Shown: piece by piece, positions 7,085-14,561 of the stretch
Layout of the letters: each line of letters opens with the position of its first letter
Position numbering within the stretch: position 1 is the stretch's first letter
Assembly (NCBI GenBank): GCA_949285875.1
Contig: CASDZZ010000005.1
Span: forward strand, 1-51,974
DNA: 51,974 nucleotides
Reading direction: 5' to 3'
Source of the DNA: an uncultured bacterium
Lineage (GTDB): Bacteria; Bacillota_I; Bacilli_A; RF39; UBA660
The notes under the pieces: model-generated
What the model was told of the DNA's origin: nothing
Databases searched by the model: none
The model's input: the letters and a program-made list of their open reading frames with translations, nothing else
Translations under genes and position numbers: made by a program

Positions 7085-8329
7085 ATGAAATATGAGTTTA
7101 GGTCAGATATATCAGAAGAAGAATATGATAATTTTGTTTTGAACTTTCCTTCTACTTCTTTTATGCAAACTTCTTCCTGGGCTAAAGTTAAAAGAGCTTG
7201 GAAGAGTTATTATGTAGGAATATATCAAAACAAAAAACTGGTTTGTGCAGCAATGATATTAGAACGAAATTTATTTTTAGGAAAAAAATTATTTTACATT
7301 CCAAGAGGTTTTGTTATTGATTACTTAAACAATAAATTGTTAAAAGAATTCGTAAACAATTTAAAAAAATTTGCTAAAAATAAAGGTGCTATTGATATAA
7401 AAATAGATCCATTTATATGTTTTAGTGAAGAAAATATACAAACTATTAAAAAGAAAAAGGAAGTTAAAATAAGAAAAGCCTTTTCTTTAGACACAGAAAA
7501 AATAGATAGTAGTTTAAGAGCTGTAGGTTTTAAACATGCTGGTTATAAAAAAGAAGTTAATGCTTATATTCAGCCTAGATATACTATGGCTATATCACTT
7601 AGAGATGCTGATGATAATTTTTATGATAAAGAAGGTCTTAGGAGAACTTTTCCTAAAAACACTAGAAATTATATAGGTGCTTATCAAGGGGCAAGGGGTG
7701 TTGAATTTAGTTATTCAAAAGACAAAAATGATGTTTTAAAGCTAGTTGAAGTTTTAAATTGTACGGAAGAAAGACAACATATAAAACTTAGAAACGAAGA
7801 CTATTTTAAGAGCATTATGGAAAGGTTTCCGAATAACGCTGTTCTTTTCTTTGCTAGAATAAATATTGATAAATATCTTAACTTTTTAAAAAAAGATATG
7901 GAAACAAATGAAAGCAAGAAAGAATTTTGTGAAAAGCAAATAAAAGAAGCAGAAGAAATTAAAAAAGAATATGGTAATAAACCATTAGCTGGTGCAACAA
8001 TTGTTATGATGCCTACTTGCAATAGTGGAATTAAAACAGCATCTTTCCTATATGCTGGAACAAATACTAAAATATTGCCATCACTAAAAATAACTAATGG
8101 ACTAATGTTTTATAGATTATGTTATTGTTTGGATAATGGTTGCGATTATTGTGACTTGGGTGGTATAGATGGTTCTTTAGAAGATCATTTATCTACTTTT
8201 AAGTCTAAATTTAATCCAAACGTATTAGAACTAGTGGGGGAATATGATTTAATTATAAGTGATTTTTGGTATTTTTTGTTCAATTCGGCAATGGGTTTAA
8301 GAAAGTTTATAAGAAAGTTAAAAAAGTAG
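7085..8329 (+). CDS. FemABX family peptidoglycan aminoacyltransferase
   Basis: FemABX enzymes use aminoacyl-tRNA to add bridge amino acids to lipid II at the inner face of the membrane. The 414-residue length fits. Visible family features are the N-terminal 'FMQTSSWAKVK' region, 'RGFVIDY', a charged coiled-coil insertion (about 255-300, typical of the tRNA-synthetase-like arm), and the C-terminal 'YDLGGIDG...FKSKFNP' block. It follows pduL by 14 bases without a terminator. Which residue is added (Gly, Ala, Ser) and at which position cannot be read from the sequence. Confidence 0.88.
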   Translation: MKYEFRSDISEEEYDNFVLNFPSTSFMQTSSWAKVKRAWKSYYVGIYQNKKLVCAAMILERNLFLGKKLFYIPRGFVIDYLNNKLLKEFVNNLKKFAKNKGAIDIKIDPFICFSEENIQTIKKKKEVKIRKAFSLDTEKIDSSLRAVGFKHAGYKKEVNAYIQPRYTMAISLRDADDNFYDKEGLRRTFPKNTRNYIGAYQGARGVEFSYSKDKNDVLKLVEVLNCTEERQHIKLRNEDYFKSIMERFPNNAVLFFARINIDKYLNFLKKDMETNESKKEFCEKQIKEAEEIKKEYGNKPLAGATIVMMPTCNSGIKTASFLYAGTNTKILPSLKITNGLMFYRLCYCLDNGCDYCDLGGIDGSLEDHLSTFKSKFNPNVLELVGEYDLIISDFWYFLFNSAMGLRKFIRKLKK

Positions 8330-8347
8330 CTTATTTTGCTGCTTTTT
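8321..8347 (+). terminator. Terminator after the FemABX gene
   Basis: A 10-bp stem (8321-8330 with 8338-8347, one G-U pair), loop TTATTTT, ending in T5. The 5' arm contains the stop codon of the gene. Confidence 0.75.
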
Positions 8348-8367
8348 GTTTTATTTTGTATAGAGGG

Positions 8368-8396
8368 TTTACCATAATGAAAAAGTATGATACAAT
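8368..8396 (+). promoter_or_regulatory. Promoter of the small unknown gene
   Basis: TTTACC (8368-8373), a 17-base spacer and TACAAT (8391-8396), with TG one base before the -10. The gene's ATG is 28 bases on, after GAAAGGGGGAT. Confidence 0.6.
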
Positions 8397-8423
8397 ATCT
8401 CTCACTCGGAAAGGGGGATAAAA

Positions 8424-8627
8424 ATGACTTTAAAAGTAACTCAAGCTGAATTATGGAAATTATTATTATCACAAGAAATAGATGAGCCAACATATAGAAG
8501 GCTTTCTGAAACTTTAGCTAGACAAGAACAAAAAAAGAAAACAAATTTTACTACATATTCAGACTCTAATAATAAGCCAAATACAAAAGTAGTTTATAGT
8601 AATATAAGAGTTAAAAGACGTTCATAA
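8424..8627 (+). CDS. Small basic protein of unknown function
   Basis: I do not recognise this 67-residue protein. It has its own promoter, a strong GGGGG-type ribosome site eight bases before the ATG, and its own terminator, so it is very likely a real monocistronic gene. The first half is predicted helical (TQAELWKLLLSQEIDEPTYRRLSETLARQEQ region), the second half is polar, and the C-terminus is strongly basic (RVKRRS). There are no Cys residues, membrane segment or signal peptide. A cytoplasmic nucleic-acid- or protein-binding role would fit the composition but is a guess. Confidence 0.7.
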   Translation: MTLKVTQAELWKLLLSQEIDEPTYRRLSETLARQEQKKKTNFTTYSDSNNKPNTKVVYSNIRVKRRS

Positions 8628-8654
8628 AAAGAAGCTTTGAAATAGTTTCTTTTT
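8626..8654 (+). terminator. Terminator after the small unknown gene
   Basis: A 10-bp stem AAAAAGAAGC / GTTTCTTTTT (8626-8635, 8645-8654, one G-U pair) with a 9-base loop and a terminal T run. Confidence 0.7.
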
Positions 8655-8683
8655 ATTATATAATAAATGACGGAAGTGATTAT

Positions 8684-9658
8684 ATGTTTAAAATTGGTAA
8701 TGTAGTGATAAAAAATAATGTTTGTTTGGCTCCAATGGCAGGAGTATGTAACAGTGCTTTTAGAAGAATAATAAAAGAAATGGGGGCAGGACTTTTATAT
8801 GCGGAAATGGTTAGCGATAAAGCAATTTGCTATGATAATGAAAAAACAAAAAATATGCTTTATATGACCGAAGAAGAAAGACCTATTGCTCAGCAGATAT
8901 TTGGAAGTGATGTTGAGAGTTTTGTTAAGGCAGCAAAAGTAATAGAAGAAACTATGCATCCTGATGTCATAGATATTAATATGGGATGTCCTGTTCCTAA
9001 AGTCGCGTTAAGAGCGCAAGCAGGTTCGGCTCTTTTAAAAGATCCTGATAAAATTTTTGAAATTGTTAAAGGTGTTGTAGCGGGTGTTAATGTTCCAGTA
9101 ACAGTTAAAATTAGAAGTGGTTGGGATAAAAATAATATTAATGCAGTTGAAGTTGCAAAGGTATGCGAAAAAGCAGGCGCAAGCGCTATCACAGTACATC
9201 CTAGAACACGCTCCCAGGGGTATACCGGGACTTCTGATTGGTTAATAATAAAAAAAGTTAAAGAGAATGTTAATATTCCGGTTATAGGTAACGGAGATAT
9301 AAAAAATGTATTTGATGCAAAAAGAATGTTAGAAGAAACTGGATGTGATGCTGTTATGGTTGGTCGTGCTACCTTAGGTAATCCATATATTATTAAGCAA
9401 ATTGTAGCTTATTTAGAAGAAGGAGTTATCCTTCCAGAACAAACACCTTATGAAAAAATGAAATTATGTTTAAAACATTTTAATTATTTGCTTGCTTTAA
9501 AAAATGAAAAAGTAGCTGTTTTAGAAATGCGAACACATTGTGCTTGGTATTTAAAAGGTCTTCCTAATGGTGTGGAAATAAAAAAAAGTTTATATAAAGT
9601 AACAAATAAGGAGGATTTTATTAATTTAATTACTGAATATATGCAAAATTTTGCGTAA
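8684..9658 (+). CDS. dusB: tRNA-dihydrouridine synthase, DusB type
   Basis: An FMN enzyme that reduces uridines to dihydrouridine in tRNA with NADPH. The 324-residue protein has the TIM-barrel start 'APMAGV', the catalytic Cys in NMGCP (C102), 'TVHPRTRSQGYTG', and the FMN-phosphate motif 'VMVGRATLGNP'. The helical tRNA-binding C-terminus is present. The segment after the catalytic Cys reads VPKVALRAQAGSAL, where most DusB proteins have a Lys/Gly-rich version; the change is modest. A TATAAT at 8659-8664 and GGAAGTGAT precede the start. The DusB subgroup is assigned by resemblance only. Confidence 0.92.
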   Translation: MFKIGNVVIKNNVCLAPMAGVCNSAFRRIIKEMGAGLLYAEMVSDKAICYDNEKTKNMLYMTEEERPIAQQIFGSDVESFVKAAKVIEETMHPDVIDINMGCPVPKVALRAQAGSALLKDPDKIFEIVKGVVAGVNVPVTVKIRSGWDKNNINAVEVAKVCEKAGASAITVHPRTRSQGYTGTSDWLIIKKVKENVNIPVIGNGDIKNVFDAKRMLEETGCDAVMVGRATLGNPYIIKQIVAYLEEGVILPEQTPYEKMKLCLKHFNYLLALKNEKVAVLEMRTHCAWYLKGLPNGVEIKKSLYKVTNKEDFINLITEYMQNFA

Positions 9659-9661
9659 CTA

Positions 9662-9670
9662 TGATATAAT
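9662..9670 (+). promoter_or_regulatory. Extended -10 promoter upstream of the TM2-containing transporter
   Basis: TG-A-TATAAT (9662-9670) just after the dusB stop. The next start is at 9757, so the leader would be about 80 bases, unusually long for this window. I see no stable hairpin or known riboswitch in it. Confidence 0.5.
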
Positions 9671-9756
9671 TACACTGTAGAACAATTTTATATTATAGGT
9701 GTGAATGACATAATTTTGTTCAAAAAAAAGTGTACAATTAAAATGAGGAGGAAAAA

Positions 9757-11427
9757 ATGAAAAAATATAATTTGCTTAAAGTTCTTGGTATAACTATATT
9801 TGTTACTTGGGTGTTAACTTTAATTATTCCTGGTTCTAGTATAGATTATAGTGGGAATATAGTTTCAGGTTCTATTAGTGGAATTGGAATATGGTCTTTG
9901 TTTTCAAATTTAAATATTTCTATTTCTTACTTTAACGCAATAGCTATATTTGTTATTGCAATAGCAATTTTTTATTCTATTTTAGTAAAGATAGAAATAT
10001 ATAATAATTTTGTAGAAAAAACTTCTAAATTATTTGAAAACAAAAACAAATTATTAGTAACTCTTTCAATCGTATTTTTTGGATTATTTGGGATGCTAAT
10101 GAAGGATGCTACTATATTGTTAGTATTTATGCCCTTTATGTACCAAGTAATGAAAAAAATAGGATTGGATAAAAAGGTTATTTTATCATCTACAATTGTA
10201 GCTTCTATAGTAGGTTCAATGTGTGGAATTTATAATGATATATTATTTAATATGTTTTCTTTAAAGTTAAACACATTACTATTGGTAAAAGTTATTCTAT
10301 TAGTAGTTTCTTTAGCAGCTTTGTCAATTTTAGTCACACCAAAGAAAGAGGAAAAAGAAGTAAAGAAAAGTACTAAAAAAACTATTTCTAAGAAAGAAAC
10401 TAAAGAAGATAAAAAGGTAAAAGTGACTGCAAAGGAGAAGAAAGTAAACAAAGTCTTATACGCAGTATTAACTCTATTTTTGGGTGCATTTGGTATTAAC
10501 AAGTTCTATGCAGGTAATATTAAAGGTGGTCTAATAAGTTTATTATTATGCTGGACTTTTGTTCCTTTAATTTTATCAGTAGCTGAATTCATTACTGTTT
10601 TAACTGAAAAGGCAGATAAGAATGGTCAAATTTCTGTTAGAAGTAAGAGAAGAGATAATGTAGCTTTCGGAGTTGGAGCGGTAGTTATTACATTATTTAT
10701 AATTCTTTCTACTATTCCTTGGGAATCATTATTTAGTAATTTTACTATTTTTAGTGATTTTAATACATGGCTTTCAACTTTAAAAATAGGAGATTATACA
10801 ATATTTAGTAACTTAATTGGCGAGCCCGTTACTGTTGATCCTACTTATGGATCTGCTAGTGGGGTTATAAATGCCTTTGGTTCTTGGACCATGACTGATA
10901 TTTCTATATTATTAATATTGGTTTCATTTGTAATTGCATTATTAAATAAAATTGAACTTAACGAATTTATCTCAACTGTAACTGGTGGAATAAAAAAAGC
11001 TTTACCAATTGCTATAACTGCTATGTTAATAAGTTTAGTTCTAGTATTAACGGTTACTTCTGGGGTAACAACTACAATTGTTAATGCAATTTTAACTTTA
11101 ACTAAGAACTTTAATGTAGGTACAAGTATTTTAGCTAGTATAATAGGTAGTTTATTTACCGCTGATTTTTATTACTTTGCTTCAAACGTAGGTGTTATTT
11201 TTACTATTCTTTTTGATAGTACTGAAAATTATGGTGTTATTGCTTTCATTATTCAGTCAATTTATAATTTAGTTATGATTGTAGCTCCTACTAGCGTAGC
11301 TTTGATAATAGGATTATACTATTTAAACATACCTTATACAAAGTGGTTAAAATATGTATGGAAAATTTTATTAGTACTATTTATATTAATAGTTATTACA
11401 GCAGTTGTTATTTTTGCTTTAGTTTAA
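9757..11427 (+). CDS. YfcC/DcuC-like transporter with an inserted TM2 domain
   Basis: A polytopic membrane protein of 556 residues. The N-terminal part (about 1-195, with 'IIPGSSIDYSG' and several hydrophobic helices) and the C-terminal part (about 295-556, with 'VTSGVTTTIVNAI' and 'IVAPTSVALIIGL') resemble the two halves of YfcC-type carriers (C4-dicarboxylate/arginine-ornithine-like superfamily). Between them lie a Lys/Glu/Thr-rich linker (about 196-232) and a TM2 domain (about 233-290: 'LGAFGINKFYAG' followed by a second hydrophobic helix), then a basic loop 'RSKRRD'. TM2 is normally a stand-alone two-helix domain, so the fusion is unusual. The substrate is unknown. The start follows GAGGAGGAAAAA, and a terminator follows the stop. 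Confidence 0.75.
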   Translation: MKKYNLLKVLGITIFVTWVLTLIIPGSSIDYSGNIVSGSISGIGIWSLFSNLNISISYFNAIAIFVIAIAIFYSILVKIEIYNNFVEKTSKLFENKNKLLVTLSIVFFGLFGMLMKDATILLVFMPFMYQVMKKIGLDKKVILSSTIVASIVGSMCGIYNDILFNMFSLKLNTLLLVKVILLVVSLAALSILVTPKKEEKEVKKSTKKTISKKETKEDKKVKVTAKEKKVNKVLYAVLTLFLGAFGINKFYAGNIKGGLISLLLCWTFVPLILSVAEFITVLTEKADKNGQISVRSKRRDNVAFGVGAVVITLFIILSTIPWESLFSNFTIFSDFNTWLSTLKIGDYTIFSNLIGEPVTVDPTYGSASGVINAFGSWTMTDISILLILVSFVIALLNKIELNEFISTVTGGIKKALPIAITAMLISLVLVLTVTSGVTTTIVNAILTLTKNFNVGTSILASIIGSLFTADFYYFASNVGVIFTILFDSTENYGVIAFIIQSIYNLVMIVAPTSVALIIGLYYLNIPYTKWLKYVWKILLVLFILIVITAVVIFALV

Positions 11428-11432
11428 CAAAG

Positions 11433-11456
11433 AAAAGACTTTTTAGTCTTTTTTTT
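11433..11456 (+). terminator. Terminator after the TM2-containing transporter
   Basis: Stem AAAAGACT / AGTCTTTT (11433-11440, 11445-11452), loop TTTT, followed by more T residues to 11456. Confidence 0.82.
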
Positions 11457-11517
11457 GTTTAAATATAAAATAAATTAAACATAACAAACATAGGATATAT
11501 AAAGGAAGGGGAATATC

Positions 11518-13776
11518 ATGTTTGTTAATTTTAGTGAAGAAGCACAGCATATCTTAAAACAAGCGGAACAAGAAAGGGATTTATTAAAACATCCGTATGT
11601 TGGAACGGAACATCTTTTTTTATCTGCTTTAAAAGATGAAAATTTAAAATTGATTTTTAGAAAATATAATATAACTTACAATAAATTTAAAGAAAAATTA
11701 GTAAAAATTGTTGGACAAGGAAGCAAAAAAAGTGATTTTGTCCTTTACACTCCTTTACTTAAGAAAATAATAGAAAATTCTGTTATTGAAGCTAGAGAAG
11801 AAAACTCAGAACATATAAATAAAGAAATAATAATAATGACTATGCTAGATGAAAATGATGGTATAGCTTGCAGCATATTAAGAATGTTTAAGGTTAATAT
11901 TGATAAATTATATATGGATTTAAAAAGCAAAAAAACTATAAAAAAATCAAAAAAAAGAAAGTTGTTGCTAGAAGAGATAGGAACGGATTTGGTGAAACTA
12001 TCAAAGGAAGGAAAATTGGACCCTGTAATAGGAAGGGAAGAAGAAATTAAACAAACCATTGAGGTGTTGTTGCGTAGAAAGAAAAATAATCCCATTTTAA
12101 TAGGGCCGGCTGGGGTTGGCAAAACTGCTATTGTAGAGGGACTTGCAAATTTGATTAATATGGCTAATTGTCCTAACTTTTTAAAAAACAAAAGATTGAT
12201 TAGCCTTAATATTTATACGCTGGTTTCAGGAACAAAATATAGAGGTGAGTTTGAAGAAAAAATGAAAAATATCATTAAAGAATTAGAAGAAAATGATGAT
12301 ATTATTCTTTTTATAGATGAAATTCACACTATGGTTGGAGCAGGAGGCGCTGAAGGGGCAATAGATGCTTCAAATATATTTAAACCTGCTTTGGCACGTG
12401 GAAGTATCAAAGTTATAGGAGCAACTACGATAGAAGAGTATAAAAAATTTATAGAACCTGATGCGGCTTTATCAAGACGTTTTCAGCAGGTAGTTATTAG
12501 TGAACCTAATCAAAAAGATTTAATTATGATATTAGAAAAAATAAAACCTTTTTATGAAAAATATCATAATATAAAAATCAATAATGAAGTTATTCATTAT
12601 ATTGTAGAACTATCTAACAAGTATTTAATAAACAGGTACGAACCTGACAGGTCTATTGATATTTTAGACGAAGTATGTACTAAGGTCTCTTTAAAAGAAA
12701 ACATTAGTGACAAAAAAATTAGAAGCTTATTAGAAAATATAAAGGATATAAAAAGTAAAAAATCTTATGCTATAATTAATGGAGAGTTTAATAAGGCTTG
12801 TGAATTAAAAAAGAAGGAAAACAGTTTGAAAAAATCAATAGAAAGTATAAAGACTATTAAAAAAGTTGTAACAAAAATGGATGTAAAAAATATTATAAAA
12901 AAGAGAAGTGGTGCGAGACTTGATGAAATAAATGAAGAAAGAATGGATTTTTATAAAAGTCTTAATGATAATTTAAATTCTATAGTGGTAGGTCAAAAAG
13001 AAAATATAAATAAAATAATAAAATCTTTGCAGAAAAGAGATATTATAGGAAGTGGTAAATGCTATTCAGTAGCTATTTTAGGAGAAGCAGGTTCTGGTAA
13101 GACTTTATTGTCTGAAAGTTATTTAAGGATGCTGGTCGGTGAGAAAAACATAGTTAGAATAGATGGCTCTGAATATAAAGATTATCATAATATAAGTAAA
13201 TTAATCGGTACAACCGCTGGATATTTAGGTTATGATAACAAAAATAATATATTTGAAAAAGTAAGATCTTACTTTAAAACAGCTTTATTAGTTGAAAATT
13301 TTGATGAGGGTTGTGAAGCTTTTCAAAATATTTTTCTTAAAATATTAAAAGAAGGGCAAATAGAAGATGCTAGTGGTAAATTAATAAATTTTAAAAATGC
13401 TACTATTATTTTTACTATGTCTTCTGGTAGTTCTGAAAAAACGGTTGGTTTTGAACAAAAGAAAGATGATATTTTTATATCAAATGAAATACTAAATAAT
13501 GTATCTCTTAAAATAAAATTAAATAGGCTTGATGATGAAAGTTTAAAAAAGGTTATTAAAAATAAAATAAATAGTGTAATAGAGTGCTATAAAAATATAA
13601 AAATAGATGTTCAAAAGTCTTATAGAGATTATATATATGATTTGGTTAAGAAAAATAGTAAATTATCTATAATAGACGAAACGATTAGAAATGATTTGGA
13701 ATATAAGATAATAGATAGTATATTAGATAACCAAAAAAAATTAATAGTAGATCATAAATTTGAAAATGTCGTCTAA
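11518..13776 (+). CDS. clpC: ClpC-type AAA+ unfoldase with a degenerate second AAA module
   Basis: ClpC unfolds substrates and feeds them to ClpP. The order is a Clp-N repeat domain (about 1-140), AAA1, a short middle/linker region, and AAA2, 752 residues in all against about 810 for Bacillus ClpC. AAA1 looks intact: Walker A GPAGVGKT (196-203), Walker B ILFIDEIH (D267, E268), and arginine finger region SRRFQQ. AAA2 keeps Walker A GEAGSGKT (522-529) and the pore loop GYLGY. Its Walker B acidic pair is replaced by VENFDE (E593, N594), the usual FLNRID arginine finger reads ILNNVS, and no GAR-type sensor 2 is evident. A VGF loop (643-645), the ClpP-docking motif in ClpC/ClpX, is retained. clpP lies convergently next door. 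No CtsR operator was found upstream. Confidence 0.88.
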   Translation: MFVNFSEEAQHILKQAEQERDLLKHPYVGTEHLFLSALKDENLKLIFRKYNITYNKFKEKLVKIVGQGSKKSDFVLYTPLLKKIIENSVIEAREENSEHINKEIIIMTMLDENDGIACSILRMFKVNIDKLYMDLKSKKTIKKSKKRKLLLEEIGTDLVKLSKEGKLDPVIGREEEIKQTIEVLLRRKKNNPILIGPAGVGKTAIVEGLANLINMANCPNFLKNKRLISLNIYTLVSGTKYRGEFEEKMKNIIKELEENDDIILFIDEIHTMVGAGGAEGAIDASNIFKPALARGSIKVIGATTIEEYKKFIEPDAALSRRFQQVVISEPNQKDLIMILEKIKPFYEKYHNIKINNEVIHYIVELSNKYLINRYEPDRSIDILDEVCTKVSLKENISDKKIRSLLENIKDIKSKKSYAIINGEFNKACELKKKENSLKKSIESIKTIKKVVTKMDVKNIIKKRSGARLDEINEERMDFYKSLNDNLNSIVVGQKENINKIIKSLQKRDIIGSGKCYSVAILGEAGSGKTLLSESYLRMLVGEKNIVRIDGSEYKDYHNISKLIGTTAGYLGYDNKNNIFEKVRSYFKTALLVENFDEGCEAFQNIFLKILKEGQIEDASGKLINFKNATIIFTMSSGSSEKTVGFEQKKDDIFISNEILNNVSLKIKLNRLDDESLKKVIKNKINSVIECYKNIKIDVQKSYRDYIYDLVKKNSKLSIIDETIRNDLEYKIIDSILDNQKKLIVDHKFENVV

Positions 13777-13845
13777 CTTTATATAACTATATTTTTATAA
13801 AGTAAAGTACTGTGTTTTGATTTTAAAATCTGTTAATAATATAAT

Positions 13846-13875
13846 AAAAAAAGGAAAATTTAATTTCCTTTTTTT
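13846..13875. terminator. Bidirectional terminator between clpC and clpP
   Basis: A perfect 12-bp stem (13846-13857 with 13864-13875) made of A7GGAAA and TTTCCT7, with a 6-base loop. It includes the clpP stop codon and is flanked by runs usable in both directions. Confidence 0.85.
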
Positions 13876-14441
13876 AATATTTTATCTACAAGGCCATATT
13901 CTAAGGCTTCCTCTGCAGATAAGTAATGATCACGTTCTGTATCTTTTTCAATTTCACTTAAATTTTTACCAGTTTTTTCTGATAATATTTTATTAAGTTT
14001 ATTTCTTAAATAAATAATTCTATCGGCAACTATTTTTATTTCTGTTGCTTGACCACTAACTCCGCCTAATGGCTGATGAATCATGACTTCACTGTTAGGT
14101 AATATGTATCTTTTACCTTTTTTTCCACTTGCTAGTAATACTGAAGCCATCGAAGCTGCCATACCTACGCAAATGGTTGTAACATCACTTTTTATAAAAT
14201 TCATGGTATCATAAATAGCCATACCAGCTGTAATACTTCCTCCGGGGCTATTTATATATATACTAATATCATTTTCTGATTTAGAGTCTAAAAATAATAG
14301 CTGACTGATTACAGAATTAGCACAATCATCATCTATTTCTCCTCCTATGAAAATTATTCTATCTTTTAATAATCTAGAGTATATATCATATGCTCTTTCT
14401 CCATTTTTATTTTTTTCTATTACACTAGGAATTAAATTCAT
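13860..14441 (-). CDS. clpP: ATP-dependent Clp protease proteolytic subunit
   Basis: A serine peptidase that forms the tetradecameric barrel fed by ClpC/ClpX. It has 193 residues with an intact catalytic triad: S97 in GMAASMAS, H122 in MIHQPLGG, and D171 in ERDHYLSA. The N-terminal propeptide-like start [19 protein letters not shown] is typical. The start follows GGGTGAG. It is transcribed toward clpC and shares its terminator; the pairing suggests that this ClpP is the partner of the unusual ClpC. The upstream stretch shows AT-rich promoter-like hexamers but no clear CtsR or CIRCE site. Confidence 0.96.
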   Translation of the reverse strand: MNLIPSVIEKNKNGERAYDIYSRLLKDRIIFIGGEIDDDCANSVISQLLFLDSKSENDISIYINSPGGSITAGMAIYDTMNFIKSDVTTICVGMAASMASVLLASGKKGKRYILPNSEVMIHQPLGGVSGQATEIKIVADRIIYLRNKLNKILSEKTGKNLSEIEKDTERDHYLSAEEALEYGLVDKILKKGN

Positions 14442-14561
14442 TTTCTCACCCTAATAATATTATGTATAACAATTTTGTAAATATTATTAAAATAATGTGA
14501 CTTTTTTCGCTGATTTTGATAAAATTATATATATAATAAAAAGGATTTGGTGATTTAATAT

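Noticed and set aside
9671-9756. Possible riboswitch in the 86-base leader before the TM2-containing transporter
   Set aside because: I could find no stable stem, conserved aptamer core or terminator/antiterminator pair; the stretch is low-complexity AT-rich sequence.
11745-12191. A 148-codon antisense frame inside clpC
   Set aside because: It mirrors the conserved AAA1 coding sequence, with composition typical of antisense reading (Leu/Ile/Ser/Phe-rich), and no promoter or ribosome site serves it.
13777-14561. CtsR or CIRCE heat-shock operators near clpC and clpP
   Set aside because: Neither the CtsR heptad repeat nor the TTAGCACTC/GAGTGCTAA inverted repeat is visible upstream of either gene (the upstream region of clpC was also inspected).
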